Assembly (NCBI RefSeq): GCF_000340565.2
Contig: NZ_CP007203.1
Location: forward strand, 2,508,055 to 2,572,054
DNA from: Nodularia spumigena CCY9414
GTDB taxonomy: Bacteria > Cyanobacteriota > Cyanobacteriia > Cyanobacteriales > Nostocaceae
Reading direction: 5' to 3'
Length of the DNA: 64,000 bases
Shown: positions 1 through 8,847 of the stretch, in pieces
How the letters are laid out: every line of letters begins with the position of its first letter
How positions within the stretch are numbered: the stretch's first letter is position 1
Translations under genes and position numbers: made by a program
The notes under the pieces: generated by a model
The model's input: the letters and a program-made list of their open reading frames with translations, nothing else
What the model was told of the DNA's origin: nothing
The model's database searches: none

Positions 1-164
1 TACCACCATCATTGCTTGGTTTTCGCGTCGGCAATAGTCTCAATTCAATACTTGATATCACCGTATTATATATCAAGTAGTTGATTTTTTCCTAAAATAT
101 ATATTGACTTTTGTCAACATAAGTATAGTTTTGTCTATGAAATTGTCAACTTAGGACTTGCTCA
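1..164. repeat. Direct repeat copy A (164 bp)
   Basis: This stretch recurs at 58305-58468 in the same orientation, without gaps and with three base differences, all in the short segment around 105-118. The window starts inside it, so its left edge is unknown; the match stops at base 164. It is AT-rich, non-coding on inspection, and its reverse complement contains TTGACA boxes followed by AT-rich hexamers that could act as promoters. No terminal inverted repeat or transposase is attached. Confidence 0.9.
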
Positions 165-178
165 TAAATATTGACCCA

Positions 179-207
179 CTCCCCCGCATAAATAACGGGG
201 GCTTGAC
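179..207. repeat. Palindromic IS200/IS605-end-like element
   Basis: CCCCCG at 181-186 pairs with CGGGGG at 196-201 around an AT loop and is followed by GCTTG. The layout resembles the hairpins at 16651-16676 and 16711-16733, which carry ATAAAT in the loop and a trailing GGGCTTG. I read these as ends of IS200/IS605-type elements or palindrome-associated derivatives; the family assignment is inference. Confidence 0.4.
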
Positions 208-236
208 GCTTCACGACTCCTAAAGACTATCCAGAT

Positions 237-611
237 TTACCACAAAGCCCGAATAGGTTGTCTATCCTGATTCATTCTGTCCGACTGTACGCCAGTGCTT
301 GTACCTGGTGTAGTGTCAGAGGTTGAGGAAGAATCATTACTTTGGGCAATAGTGCTTCTGTCGTCAGGAGTAGAAAAATTATCCTGTGCCACCCTACCTC
401 TACTTTCAGAGGCGGTATCGTTACTTGTACTCCTACTAGGAGAAGAGCTATTAACATTAATATTAGCTGGGAGTACTTTGGATGTTCTGCCGTCAGGAGC
501 ATCATTATTGGCAACTTGTTGTCCACCTATGGGAAAATTGATCCCCAATAATGTCCCAAGTAAAATTGCCAAGCCTCCGCCCATAAGCATTAGTGGAGTC
601 CATCTACCCAT
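237..611 (-). CDS. Small membrane-anchored low-complexity protein
   Basis: A 124-residue protein. Residues 8-28 form one hydrophobic segment, likely an uncleaved N-terminal anchor; the rest is rich in Ser, Thr, Asn, Asp and Gln and looks disordered. No catalytic motif is visible and I do not recognise a family. It lies 23 bp downstream of the ferredoxin gene on the same strand, so the two are probably co-transcribed. The tail would face the periplasm or lumen if the anchor inserts in the usual signal-anchor orientation, which is inference. Confidence 0.6.
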   Translation of the reverse strand: MGRWTPLMLMGGGLAILLGTLLGINFPIGGQQVANNDAPDGRTSKVLPANINVNSSSPSRSTSNDTASESRGRVAQDNFSTPDDRSTIAQSNDSSSTSDTTPGTSTGVQSDRMNQDRQPIRALW

Positions 612-634
612 ATGATCTTTTCTCCTTTGTTAAC

Positions 635-973
635 CTAACCTTCTGGTGTCCATACTATTTGAGAACCTTCTCCCCAAAATCCAGCGAATTTTGTGACTTT
701 TACATCCCCTAGTACCTGAGTTTGACAGGCTAAACGCAGTTCTGCTGTAGGAGAATGGGGAGGAAGGGAACGTCTGGCTTTGTCGCGCCAATTTGCGGCA
801 GATACCTCACCTTCTACCTTGACTGCACAAGTTCCACAGCTGCCAATTCCTCGACAGTTGATTAACTTAGCACCGCCATTGTAGAGGTCAATACCGTTGT
901 GCTGCAAAACTCGACCTAATTTAGCTCCCCGATCGCACTCAATTGTCTTACCCTGAGCTAGTACCTTGGGCAT
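635..973 (-). CDS. [2Fe-2S] ferredoxin
   Basis: A 112-residue soluble electron carrier. The cluster ligands are Cys40, Cys46, Cys49 and Cys83. The C-x5-C-x2-C...C spacing is that of adrenodoxin-like ferredoxins rather than the C-x4-C-x2-C of photosynthetic PetF, so it is probably not the main photosystem I acceptor. The C-terminal extension with several Trp and Phe residues is unusual for PetF. It is transcribed divergently from citramalate synthase across about 75 bp and is followed 23 bp later by a small anchored protein. Its redox partner cannot be told from the sequence. Confidence 0.85.
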   Translation of the reverse strand: MPKVLAQGKTIECDRGAKLGRVLQHNGIDLYNGGAKLINCRGIGSCGTCAVKVEGEVSAANWRDKARRSLPPHSPTAELRLACQTQVLGDVKVTKFAGFWGEGSQIVWTPEG

Positions 974-1048
974 ATATTAATTTCCAGACTGGCTTTTTGT
1001 TGTATATTGGCACATCGCCTTACTCGTTGTCTCGCAAGTCGCAGTTTT

Positions 1049-2680
1049 ATGACCATACACCCCTCACCTCAACTTTGGCTCTATGACACCACGCTACGAG
1101 ATGGCACACAGCGCGAAGGGTTATCAGTTTCTATAGAAGATAAGTTACGCATTGCCCGCAGACTCGACCAACTGGGGGTTCCCTTCATCGAAGGTGGTTG
1201 GCCTGGTGCCAATCCCAAGGATGTTCAGTTCTTCTGGCAATTGCAAGAATATCCGCTTAAACAAGCAGAAATCGTGGCCTTTTGTTCCACACGCCGCCCT
1301 AACACCACGGCGGAAACTGAGCCAATGCTGCAAGCGATTCTGACTGCGGGTACTCGTTGGGTAACAGTTTTTGGCAAATCGTGGGATTTACACGTTACAG
1401 CCGGACTCAAGACGACTTTAGCAGAAAATCTCGCCATGATTAGCGATACTATCGAGTATCTTTGTTCTCAAGGGCGACGCGTGATTTATGATGCCGAACA
1501 TTGGTTTGATGGCTACAAGCAAAATCGCGATTATGCTTTACAGACATTAGAAGCTGCGATCGCATCTGGTGCCGAATGGCTAGTCCTCTGTGATACAAAT
1601 GGCGGTACTTTACCCCACGAAATTAGTCAAATAGTGGAATCAGTCATTAATCATGTGTCATCAGTCAATACTCAACAACCAATTCCCCAAATTGGTATTC
1701 ACACTCATAACGATTCAGAAACAGCCGTGGCTAATGCCTTAGCTGCCGTCATGGCAGGGGCGAAAATGGTACAGGGTACAATTAACGGCTACGGTGAAAG
1801 ATGTGGTAATGCTAACCTCTGTTCATTAATTCCCAATCTACAACTGAAGCTTGGTTATAGCTGTATAGCTGAACACCAGCTAAATCAACTTACAGAAGCT
1901 AGTCGCTTTGTGAGTGAAGTAGTAAACCTCGCCCCCGATGAACACGCGCCCTTTGTGGGACGTTCAGCTTTTGCACATAAAGGTGGTATCCATGTCTCAG
2001 CAGTAGAACGAAATCCCCTAACTTACGAACACATTCAACCAGAACAAGTCGGTAACCGTCGCCGCATCGTCATTTCCGAACAATCTGGACTCAGTAATGT
2101 TTTAGCCAAAGCTCGAACATTTGGTATTGAACTAGATAAAGACAAACCAGCCGCCCGACAAATTCTACAACGCCTCAAAGAATTAGAAAGTGAAGGATAT
2201 CAATTTGAAGCAGCAGAGGCGAGTTTTGCACTTTTGATGTACGAAGCTTTGGGTGAGCGTCAGCAGTTCTTTGAAGTCAAAGGCTTTCAAGTACATTGTG
2301 ATTTAGTGGAAGGTAAAGAAAGGAACAATGCCCTAGCCACGGTGAAAATAGGTGTTAATGGCAAAAATATTCTCGAAGCAGCCGAAGGAAACGGACCCGT
2401 TGCGGCTTTAGATGCCGCCTTACGCAAAGCTTTGGTCAACTTTTATCCCCAAATTGCCACCTTTGAGTTGACAGATTATAAAGTGCGGATTCTCAACGGA
2501 CATACAGGTACAGCCGCTAAAACTCGTGTATTAGTAGAATCAGGTACTGGTTCTCAACGCTGGACGACTGTAGGAGTTTCGCCCAATATTTTGGCAGCTT
2601 CCTATCAAGCAGTGGTAGAGGGATTGGAATATGGTTTGTTGTTACATTCCCCAGAGTGGGGAGTGGGGAGTGGGGAGTAG
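1049..2680 (+). CDS. cimA: Citramalate synthase
   Basis: A 543-residue enzyme that condenses pyruvate and acetyl-CoA to (R)-citramalate, the threonine-independent entry to isoleucine. The N-terminal HMGL-like TIM barrel starts with DTTLRDGTQREG (residues 13-24, metal and substrate site) and carries HTHND near 217-221 and a GYGERCGNAN stretch. The C-terminal 150 or so residues match the LeuA regulatory dimerisation domain. I chose ATG at 1049 because the barrel begins directly after it; an upstream TTG at 1007 would add an unlikely 14 residues. The last codons (WGVGSGE) and the stop codon lie inside a heptamer repeat array, so the C-terminus has been rewritten by repeat DNA. Isopropylmalate synthase is the main alternative, but the length and start motif favour CimA. 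Confidence 0.92.
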   Translation: MTIHPSPQLWLYDTTLRDGTQREGLSVSIEDKLRIARRLDQLGVPFIEGGWPGANPKDVQFFWQLQEYPLKQAEIVAFCSTRRPNTTAETEPMLQAILTAGTRWVTVFGKSWDLHVTAGLKTTLAENLAMISDTIEYLCSQGRRVIYDAEHWFDGYKQNRDYALQTLEAAIASGAEWLVLCDTNGGTLPHEISQIVESVINHVSSVNTQQPIPQIGIHTHNDSETAVANALAAVMAGAKMVQGTINGYGERCGNANLCSLIPNLQLKLGYSCIAEHQLNQLTEASRFVSEVVNLAPDEHAPFVGRSAFAHKGGIHVSAVERNPLTYEHIQPEQVGNRRRIVISEQSGLSNVLAKARTFGIELDKDKPAARQILQRLKELESEGYQFEAAEASFALLMYEALGERQQFFEVKGFQVHCDLVEGKERNNALATVKIGVNGKNILEAAEGNGPVAALDAALRKALVNFYPQIATFELTDYKVRILNGHTGTAAKTRVLVESGTGSQRWTTVGVSPNILAASYQAVVEGLEYGLLLHSPEWGVGSGE

Positions 2681-2747
2681 GGAGTGTGGGGAGTGTGGGA
2701 GGTGTGGGAGGTGTGGGGAGTGTGGGGGGTGTGGGGGGGTGGGGAGC
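2654..2747. repeat. STRR1-type heptamer array
   Basis: Degenerate tandem copies of GTGGGGA and variants (reverse complement of CCCCACT), the STRR1-type heptamer of filamentous cyanobacteria. The array overlaps the final codons and stop of cimA (stop at 2678-2680). It is followed at about 2757-2850 by TTTTGGATT/TTTTAGATT copies and a dispersed element with GCGTTAGCGAACCG and GCAGCGAAGCGAG. Confidence 0.85.
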
Positions 2748-2866
2748 AAAGAATTTTGGATTTTGGATTTGCGTTAGCGAACCGTACGCAGCGAAGCGAG
2801 TATTTTAGATTGCAGTCTAATCCAAAATCTAAAATCTAAAATCTAAAATTGATTGACTAATGACCA

Positions 2867-3100
2867 TCAAGAAAATTGTTCCCAGGATTGGGTAACTAAT
2901 TGACTCAGCCAACGCCGTTGCTGGTGGTCTAGCATGGGGTCATCAGCTAGTAGTTGAGCGGTGAATTCCTCCAAGGATTGTCCCTGAGCGCGAACCAGTT
3001 TGATGACTCCGGCGATGGCTGAGGCTACTAATTCTGCGTCAATGGGCTGTTGACGCAGAGCAAAAATTTCCTGGGGACTGTCTGGGATGGGATAATTCAT
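2867..3100 (-). CDS. Conserved small cyanobacterial protein
   Basis: A 77-residue acidic, mostly helical protein with no transmembrane segment. I start it at the ATG ending at 3100 (MNYPIPDSPQE); the longer frame from 3145 would add a hydrophobic leader that looks like translated leader DNA. The SPQEIF and SWEQF segments look conserved in character, but I recognise no named family. It stands alone between cimA and the CruA/CruP-type gene. Function unknown. Confidence 0.6.
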   Translation of the reverse strand: MNYPIPDSPQEIFALRQQPIDAELVASAIAGVIKLVRAQGQSLEEFTAQLLADDPMLDHQQRRWLSQLVTQSWEQFS

Positions 3101-3264
3101 GGCGTAGGGTAAAAAAAATACAAAATGAACAATAAACTTTGACAAACTATTAAAACTTCTTTACTCAATCTTTATTGAACCAATAGGGCGGAGTCTAGCT
3201 TAGTTTCTGCCTTTATAAAATCTGTCTGAGTGAATAGATTCATCGGAGATGTCAGCAAAAAATC

Positions 3265-5421
3265 ATGAAAGAAATACTTTATTTGGAAGTTCCCACACCG
3301 GACATTGCGACTGTACTGAGTTGGCTGCAAAAAGATTTTGAACCAGGAACCGGGGAAAAATTACTCCGACCTGATGGCTTTCGCCTGAAAATCCCGGCAG
3401 AAACTACAAATGCTGATGCGGCGATTACCGAAAAATTACCGAGCGAACTTTCTGTATTCGTCTGGTCTGTGCAGCGTACTACTTATCTGAAAGTTTTTCG
3501 TTGGGCAGATCAGCCCGTTTTTCGAGAAGGACAAATCCTGCAACGTCTAAGTTATGAAATTAGGCAGAAATTTTCCCATAAATACCCTGAACCTCCAACC
3601 ATTGATTCCCAAAAATCGATTTTCGAGGAACTAGCCAATGATTATCCTCTGACAGTTAAGTATTTTCAGCAAATGCCTAATGGGGAATATGACCTCAATC
3701 GTGCCTACTGGTGGGAGCAAAGATGGCGCGAAGGAGTACGGAATCCTCGGCAGCCTCGTCAAGTCATTTTTTCGCAAAGCGGAGGATTTGGGGGACAGCA
3801 GGGAGAACGTAGTATAACATCTTCGTCCTCGTCTTCTTCTCCTACTTACGACTTGATCTATATTGGCGGCGCATTAGGGGTAATTCATGCGGCTGTTATG
3901 GCTAGATTGGGTTATAAAGTGCTGCTAGTGGAACGCTTACCTTTTGGACGGATGAATCGAGAATGGAATATTTCTCGTGATGAACTGCAAAGTTTAATTA
4001 ATTTGGGTTTGGTAACAGCCGCCGAGTTAGAAACTGTGATTGTTCGGGAATACAAGGACGGATTTAATAAATTTTTTGATGGGAACAATCCGCCTAAATT
4101 GCGATCGCCTATCCTACACACCCCAACGGTGTTAAATATCGCCTTGGATTCGGAGAAATGGCTGCGGATGTGCGGTGAAAAACTCCGAGATGCCGGGGGG
4201 GATATCTGGGATGAAACAGAGTTTCTACGTGCTGATCTTGACAACTCACAAGTGGAGATTACAGTCAAGCATTTACCCAGTAAAAATGAGCAGCAAGTTA
4301 GTGGGCGACTGTTAATTGATGCTATGGGAACAGCTTCCCCCATCGCTTGGCAATTAAATGGTGGTCGTGCTTTTGACAGTGTATGTCCGACGGTGGGCGC
4401 AGTGATTGAGGGGGGATTTGAGCCAGGGGTTTGGGATTCCCAATATGGAGATGTGCTTTACAGTCACGGCGATATTTCCAGGGGAAGACAATTGATTTGG
4501 GAATTATTTCCCGGATTTGGGGAAGAACTGACAATTTATTTATTTCATTACCACGAAGTCAATGCAGTAAATCCCGGTTCGTTGCTGGAGATGTACGAGG
4601 ACTTTTTCTCGATTTTGCCAGAGTATCGGCGCTGTGATTTAGATAAATTGGTGTGGAAAAAGCCGACATTTGGCTATATTCCGGGGCATTTTAGTGTGGG
4701 AAGTAGCGATCGCACCATTGCCTTTGATAGATTGATTGCCATTGGTGATGCTGCATCCCTCCAGTCTCCCCTGGTGTTCACGGGTTTTGGTTCTCTAATT
4801 CGCAATTTAGACCGTTTAACAACACTGTTAGATACAGCCCTCAAGCATGACTTGCTGAGTTTTGGCAATTTAAACAGGATTCGCGCCTACCAAAGTAACG
4901 TTTCTGTAACCTGGCTATTTTCTAAGGGGATGATGGTTCCGACTGGGAAATTTTTACCACCCCAACGAATTAACTCAATGCTGAATACCTTCTTTGGGTT
5001 GTTAGCAGATGAACCACAAGCGGTAGCCGATAATTTCATTAAAGATCGGTGTGATTGGTGGACTTTTAACCGCCTTGCACTCAAAGCAGCGCGCAAAAAT
5101 CCCGCCCTGCTGTTATGGATTTGGCAATTAGCGGGATTTAGGGATTTAGTCCGGTGGCTGGGTAATTATGTGAATTTCGGTGTTCATTCCCTCGTCAGTG
5201 CTTTACTGAGTGGATGGTTCCCGCGTTTCTTGGTGGGGATTAAACCTTGGCTGGAACCCCGCTATCCGGCATTATGGTTCCGGCTGTTGGTGATTAATTA
5301 TGCGATCGCTGCTGCTCAACGGCGAACTGACAAGTCAGCGCTGGCGCTATCGCCAAATCAGCCAGCACAAGTCAATCCAGATGCCATTATCCCCAAATCA
5401 GAAGCAAAAATTCTGAATTAG
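3265..5421 (+). CDS. cruP: CruA/CruP-type lycopene cyclase-family flavoprotein
   Basis: A 718-residue FAD enzyme. After an N-terminal region of about 190 residues specific to this family, the dinucleotide-binding fold starts near residue 194 (IGGALG, then LLVER at the end of the second strand), followed by the GRMNREWNISR segment shared by CruA and CruP. A second FAD-contacting stretch (AIGDAASLQSPL) is near residue 495, and the C-terminal ~130 residues are hydrophobic, suggesting thylakoid association. CruA cyclises lycopene to gamma/beta-carotene; CruP is its paralogue, linked in plants and cyanobacteria to carotenoid protection under oxidative stress. The NREWNISR wording fits CruP better in my memory, but CruA is not excluded. 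A perfect hairpin follows the stop. Confidence 0.7.
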   Translation: MKEILYLEVPTPDIATVLSWLQKDFEPGTGEKLLRPDGFRLKIPAETTNADAAITEKLPSELSVFVWSVQRTTYLKVFRWADQPVFREGQILQRLSYEIRQKFSHKYPEPPTIDSQKSIFEELANDYPLTVKYFQQMPNGEYDLNRAYWWEQRWREGVRNPRQPRQVIFSQSGGFGGQQGERSITSSSSSSSPTYDLIYIGGALGVIHAAVMARLGYKVLLVERLPFGRMNREWNISRDELQSLINLGLVTAAELETVIVREYKDGFNKFFDGNNPPKLRSPILHTPTVLNIALDSEKWLRMCGEKLRDAGGDIWDETEFLRADLDNSQVEITVKHLPSKNEQQVSGRLLIDAMGTASPIAWQLNGGRAFDSVCPTVGAVIEGGFEPGVWDSQYGDVLYSHGDISRGRQLIWELFPGFGEELTIYLFHYHEVNAVNPGSLLEMYEDFFSILPEYRRCDLDKLVWKKPTFGYIPGHFSVGSSDRTIAFDRLIAIGDAASLQSPLVFTGFGSLIRNLDRLTTLLDTALKHDLLSFGNLNRIRAYQSNVSVTWLFSKGMMVPTGKFLPPQRINSMLNTFFGLLADEPQAVADNFIKDRCDWWTFNRLALKAARKNPALLLWIWQLAGFRDLVRWLGNYVNFGVHSLVSALLSGWFPRFLVGIKPWLEPRYPALWFRLLVINYAIAAAQRRTDKSALALSPNQPAQVNPDAIIPKSEAKILN

Positions 5422-5460
5422 TTGCGGGATTTTTCCCCATAAGTTACCCAAAAATTGTCC

Positions 5461-5487
5461 GGTGGGTGAGGCTCCTGCTCACCCACC
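5461..5487. terminator. Hairpin between convergent genes
   Basis: GGTGGGTGAG at 5461-5470 pairs perfectly with CTCACCCACC at 5478-5487 across a 7-base loop. It sits between the converging cruP-like gene and the coiled-coil gene, a position suited to a bidirectional terminator. There is no clean T-run, so it could also be a dispersed palindrome. Confidence 0.5.
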
Positions 5488-5502
5488 ATAATCAATCTCA
5501 AA

Positions 5503-6984
5503 TCATTGAGTATTTTTAGATTGATTGCTTGGGCGAAAATTCGGTAGTTCTACTGATGACAAAGACTTACGACCTTTCGGTGGACGCTGGGGATAAACCA
5601 CTGGTGAGGGCGATTGAGTATCATTGGCGTAATCCCAAGAATCATTGGCAGTCAAATTAGTCTGATGCACTTGTGCGTTTTCTAACCAATAATTTTCCAA
5701 TGGGATGCCAGGTGAGCTATCAGCAGTCGTCTCGCTAAAAGGCAAAATGGAAGACTCTGGGGAATGATTTACAGATGAAGGCGGGGAATCTTCCTCGACT
5801 GTAAATATTTCGACTTGCTGTTCTGGTAAAGTTTCTGATTGCTGAACATTTTCAACGGTTGTCTCTTGAGTTTCCCCAACAAGTGCTTCAGTTTGAGGGC
5901 TGTCTAAGTTAATTTCCGCAGTGGGTGGTGATGCAGATGCAGACTCAGTAGTAAAAAACAATTGGATCAAACTATCCAATTGATCATCTAACTTTGATGA
6001 CCCCAGAGATGAAATAGATTCTGATGTAGTGGGAGAAGCGTCAATTACCGCAGCAACTGGTTGTGAGGGAGGCGGTGTATCTTCCTTAACTGGCGAGTTT
6101 TCCGGTGATGATGGAATTGGCTCAGAATTATCAGTGCTGCATGGGGGTGATGTGGAACATTGACCCCAAGGAGAATCGAGTTGAAAGCCATCAGCTTCTG
6201 ATTCGGCTGACCAAGGTCTAATGGGCTGCACATTCGGAAACAAAGACCGAGCCTTTCTCGAAAATCTTGTTTGGTGGTTGGCTGTATCGTCAGAGGAATC
6301 ATTTACTCCGGGTGTCTCTAGACATTTTTCCAGAGCCGCTTTAAATTGTAGGGTCTGGCGTTGTTGTCGCATGAGCCTACTACGTAACTCTCGACAAGTA
6401 TTTTCTGATTGTGATGCCTGTTGAGCCTGTTCGTTATAGTTAGTTTGCAGCAGCGCACATTCTCGCTCTAACTTAGCCAGTCGCTGTTCGCTAATTTGTA
6501 GTTGTGTTTTATAAGTTTCAATAAGGTTTTCTTGGCGTTGAACAGTTTGTACAGCTGTTTCTAACTCTTGGAATAAAGATTTAATTTGTTCTTGGGCTGC
6601 GGCTAGTTCTTGCGTTTGTTGGTTCAGCATGGACTCGGCGACACTAGAACGCCTTTTCTGCCACTGTAAAGCTTTTTCTGATTCAGCGAAGTCATCTTTG
6701 AGATGTTCCACTTCCTCATACAAGTCATTGTTTGCTGCACGCAATTCTTCATTCAATGTTAGTAGCTTTTGAAATTCAGTCTCAACAAGTATTTGTTGTT
6801 CACTATTAGGCTCCACAACCCAGTCTGATTTCGTTGTATCTTTCTGGGAGTCATGTGGTTCGGCCGCAGGTTTGAGTCGCGCCAATTGTGTATTTGCCAT
6901 GTTGTCATGAGGTACAACTGAGTAAAATGGACAGCTAGGGGCCGCCTGCGGTTGTAGCGAATTATCAGAATTTAGGGATTCCAT
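5503..6984 (-). CDS. Coiled-coil protein with disordered acidic C-terminus
   Basis: A 493-residue protein of unknown function. Residues of about 65-215 are a long coiled coil rich in Glu, Gln, Leu and Arg (for example LAKLERECALL). Residues from 240 onward are Ser/Pro/Thr/Glu-rich with repeated acidic stretches and probably disordered; the last 30 are basic. There is no transmembrane segment or catalytic motif. The architecture suggests a scaffold or cytoskeleton-like structural protein, which is inference from composition only. It is monocistronic. Confidence 0.65.
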   Translation of the reverse strand: MESLNSDNSLQPQAAPSCPFYSVVPHDNMANTQLARLKPAAEPHDSQKDTTKSDWVVEPNSEQQILVETEFQKLLTLNEELRAANNDLYEEVEHLKDDFAESEKALQWQKRRSSVAESMLNQQTQELAAAQEQIKSLFQELETAVQTVQRQENLIETYKTQLQISEQRLAKLERECALLQTNYNEQAQQASQSENTCRELRSRLMRQQRQTLQFKAALEKCLETPGVNDSSDDTANHQTRFSRKARSLFPNVQPIRPWSAESEADGFQLDSPWGQCSTSPPCSTDNSEPIPSSPENSPVKEDTPPPSQPVAAVIDASPTTSESISSLGSSKLDDQLDSLIQLFFTTESASASPPTAEINLDSPQTEALVGETQETTVENVQQSETLPEQQVEIFTVEEDSPPSSVNHSPESSILPFSETTADSSPGIPLENYWLENAQVHQTNLTANDSWDYANDTQSPSPVVYPQRPPKGRKSLSSVELPNFRPSNQSKNTQ

Positions 6985-7302
6985 TCCAGCCCTGTTGTTT
7001 GAGGTGTCAGTTATTTATCACTTTTGACCCACTCACTTAAAAAGTGTTCAGCATTGCTCGGTTTAACATTGCTGATCAATTACGTCAGATCAGGGTTTAC
7101 TCTAGAAGCTAAGTTAGACTGTTCGCAATTGTGAGTTATTAGTCATGTTTTTGTTTCTAGAACTGATGCCTTTTTGACATTATGAGTTTATCCTGCGTCA
7201 ACCTTGGAAATCAAGGCCGAGTGGAATCTAAACACTACCAATATACAGGCTTTTTTAGAGATGCTGAGAAAGGGTTTTAACCTGCTTGACTTTTATTTAT
7301 AT
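6985..7302. other. Intergenic region, no gene seen
   Basis: An AT-rich spacer between two minus-strand genes. It must hold the promoter of the coiled-coil gene and the 3' end of the propeller-like gene. I see no strong hairpin, RNA gene or repeat. Confidence 0.5.
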
Positions 7303-8796
7303 TTATGGTAACCAACGGGGATGAAATCCGACTAAAGGTAGTTTTTCTGGTCTGATGGTATTATTTGCAGCATCGTCAATGGGTAGTAAAGGCATTAACC
7401 ATAGGCTACTAGTAGCGATCGCCTCCCCATCTTCGGTCTTGAGAACGTTTGCAGATAAGGGTACGGGATCTATCTGTGGCATCACTTGATCAAAGAGCAA
7501 GCCCAAACCATCTGGTGCTAAACTCATTTGCACATTCCTCTGTTCAATTGGTAATAACAACAGTGGTTTTTGTTCTCCCGTTTTCAAGTCAATTGCTACT
7601 AAATAAGGCTGTTCTATATATTCTTCATCGGATATGAGCTGTGTCAACAAGCAGTAGAGGGTAGGTGAAGCGGGGTCAAATTGGCAATTAATAATAGAAC
7701 CTGTGGTTTTTAACAGGGGTTTTTGGATGCCTTGGTTAGTTACCAAAAATAAATCCCTGGTATAATCCGTATTAAATTTTACCATTGCTGCTTGGGAACC
7801 ATCTTTGGAGAAAGACTGCACTAACCCAAATTGTGGGAGAAAATCGAGGGGTTTGCTGGCATCAGTTTGTAGTGGTAAAATAGCTGCTCCTTGACCTTGG
7901 GCAACTGCGACGGCTTTACTATCGGGAGTGATGAGAAAGTCTCCCCCTGGCTGGCTTTCTAGGCGTTGGGGCGTGGGTCTTTCTCTACTATTACTATGAC
8001 TGGGCATAAACCATAGCCCAAAATCGCTGGGATTATTTCTGTTCCCTCGTTGAACAACAATTGTTGTCCCATCTGGGGATAAGTCAAATTTCAGGTTTTG
8101 ATATTGCTTATTGTCTAAAATCAGGTCAACTTTACCTGCTGCTGCTGCTGGTGTTTCCGGTTGGGCGGAAATACCTGTTGTGACTGTATATAACTGAGCC
8201 GATAGTAGGTCTTGATTATTATTGGTGCGAGCCGAAAATAAAATCTTTTCCCCATCTGGAAATGGCTTAAAGTCCATGATAATCAGGTCTTTGGGGGTAA
8301 TGATATTTTTTTTCTCTTGGGTTAAGTTGTAGAGAACTAACTGACCTTGATTTTCTACATCGGCTCCTATGTACATAATGACGCGATCGCGGGATCTAAA
8401 GTTACCTGTAAAGGGCTGTATGACTCGATTTTTCCCTTCTTGTTCAGCAAACCGATCTCTTGCGTCTTGTAACCGCACTTCATAATTCGTCCCATAGGGT
8501 GCGGGTGTGAGCAGCGTATAAACCATCCTTCGCCCTGCCCAACTAATTTTACCTGCTAGTGGCGGCTCGATTTTCAAGTTTTCCTCTACGCTTTTAATGT
8601 CCATTGGGCGACTAAAGTTGAGCGTGAAGGAAGTATCGTCTGCGCCAATTTGTTGATTTTCCCAGGTAAATTCTCGCACACGAGCGGCTACCACATCACC
8701 TTTAAATATCATGAATCCAATCAACAGAGTTAGTAGCACCATAAATGCGATCGCCACGCGATCTAATGGTTGGATCGATGTTTTGGATGTAGCCAT
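7303..8796 (-). CDS. Membrane-anchored beta-propeller-like protein
   Basis: A 497-residue protein. One transmembrane helix (about residues 14-32) is followed by an Ig-like region (about 38-130, with a SRPMD segment as in bacterial Ig-like domains). After that come repeated beta segments of the TolB/WD40-like type, such as FKPFPDGEKILFSAR, DLSPDGTTIVVQR and SLAPDGLGLLFDQ. The anchored topology places most of it outside the cytoplasm. No enzymatic residues are apparent; a scaffold or binding role is inferred. Heptamer repeats (TTATCAG type) separate it from the TIGR03943 gene upstream of it in transcription. Confidence 0.65.
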   Translation of the reverse strand: MATSKTSIQPLDRVAIAFMVLLTLLIGFMIFKGDVVAARVREFTWENQQIGADDTSFTLNFSRPMDIKSVEENLKIEPPLAGKISWAGRRMVYTLLTPAPYGTNYEVRLQDARDRFAEQEGKNRVIQPFTGNFRSRDRVIMYIGADVENQGQLVLYNLTQEKKNIITPKDLIIMDFKPFPDGEKILFSARTNNNQDLLSAQLYTVTTGISAQPETPAAAAGKVDLILDNKQYQNLKFDLSPDGTTIVVQRGNRNNPSDFGLWFMPSHSNSRERPTPQRLESQPGGDFLITPDSKAVAVAQGQGAAILPLQTDASKPLDFLPQFGLVQSFSKDGSQAAMVKFNTDYTRDLFLVTNQGIQKPLLKTTGSIINCQFDPASPTLYCLLTQLISDEEYIEQPYLVAIDLKTGEQKPLLLLPIEQRNVQMSLAPDGLGLLFDQVMPQIDPVPLSANVLKTEDGEAIATSSLWLMPLLPIDDAANNTIRPEKLPLVGFHPRWLP

Positions 8797-8845
8797 TTTT
8801 CAGTTATCAGTTATCAGTGATCAGTTTTCAGTTGTCAGAGAATAG
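8797..8845. repeat. Short TTATCAG-type heptamer array
   Basis: Imperfect tandem copies of CAGTTAT/CAGTGAT fill the spacer between two minus-strand genes. The same motif recurs at 9655-9680, 9810-9840 and 48455-48480. These are STRR-like repeats and contain no gene. Confidence 0.65.
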
Positions 8846-8847
8846 TT

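Noticed and set aside
2867..3145. Upstream start of the 92-codon frame
   Set aside because: The first 15 codons form a hydrophobic stretch in leader DNA; the internal ATG at 3100 gives a more likely N-terminus.
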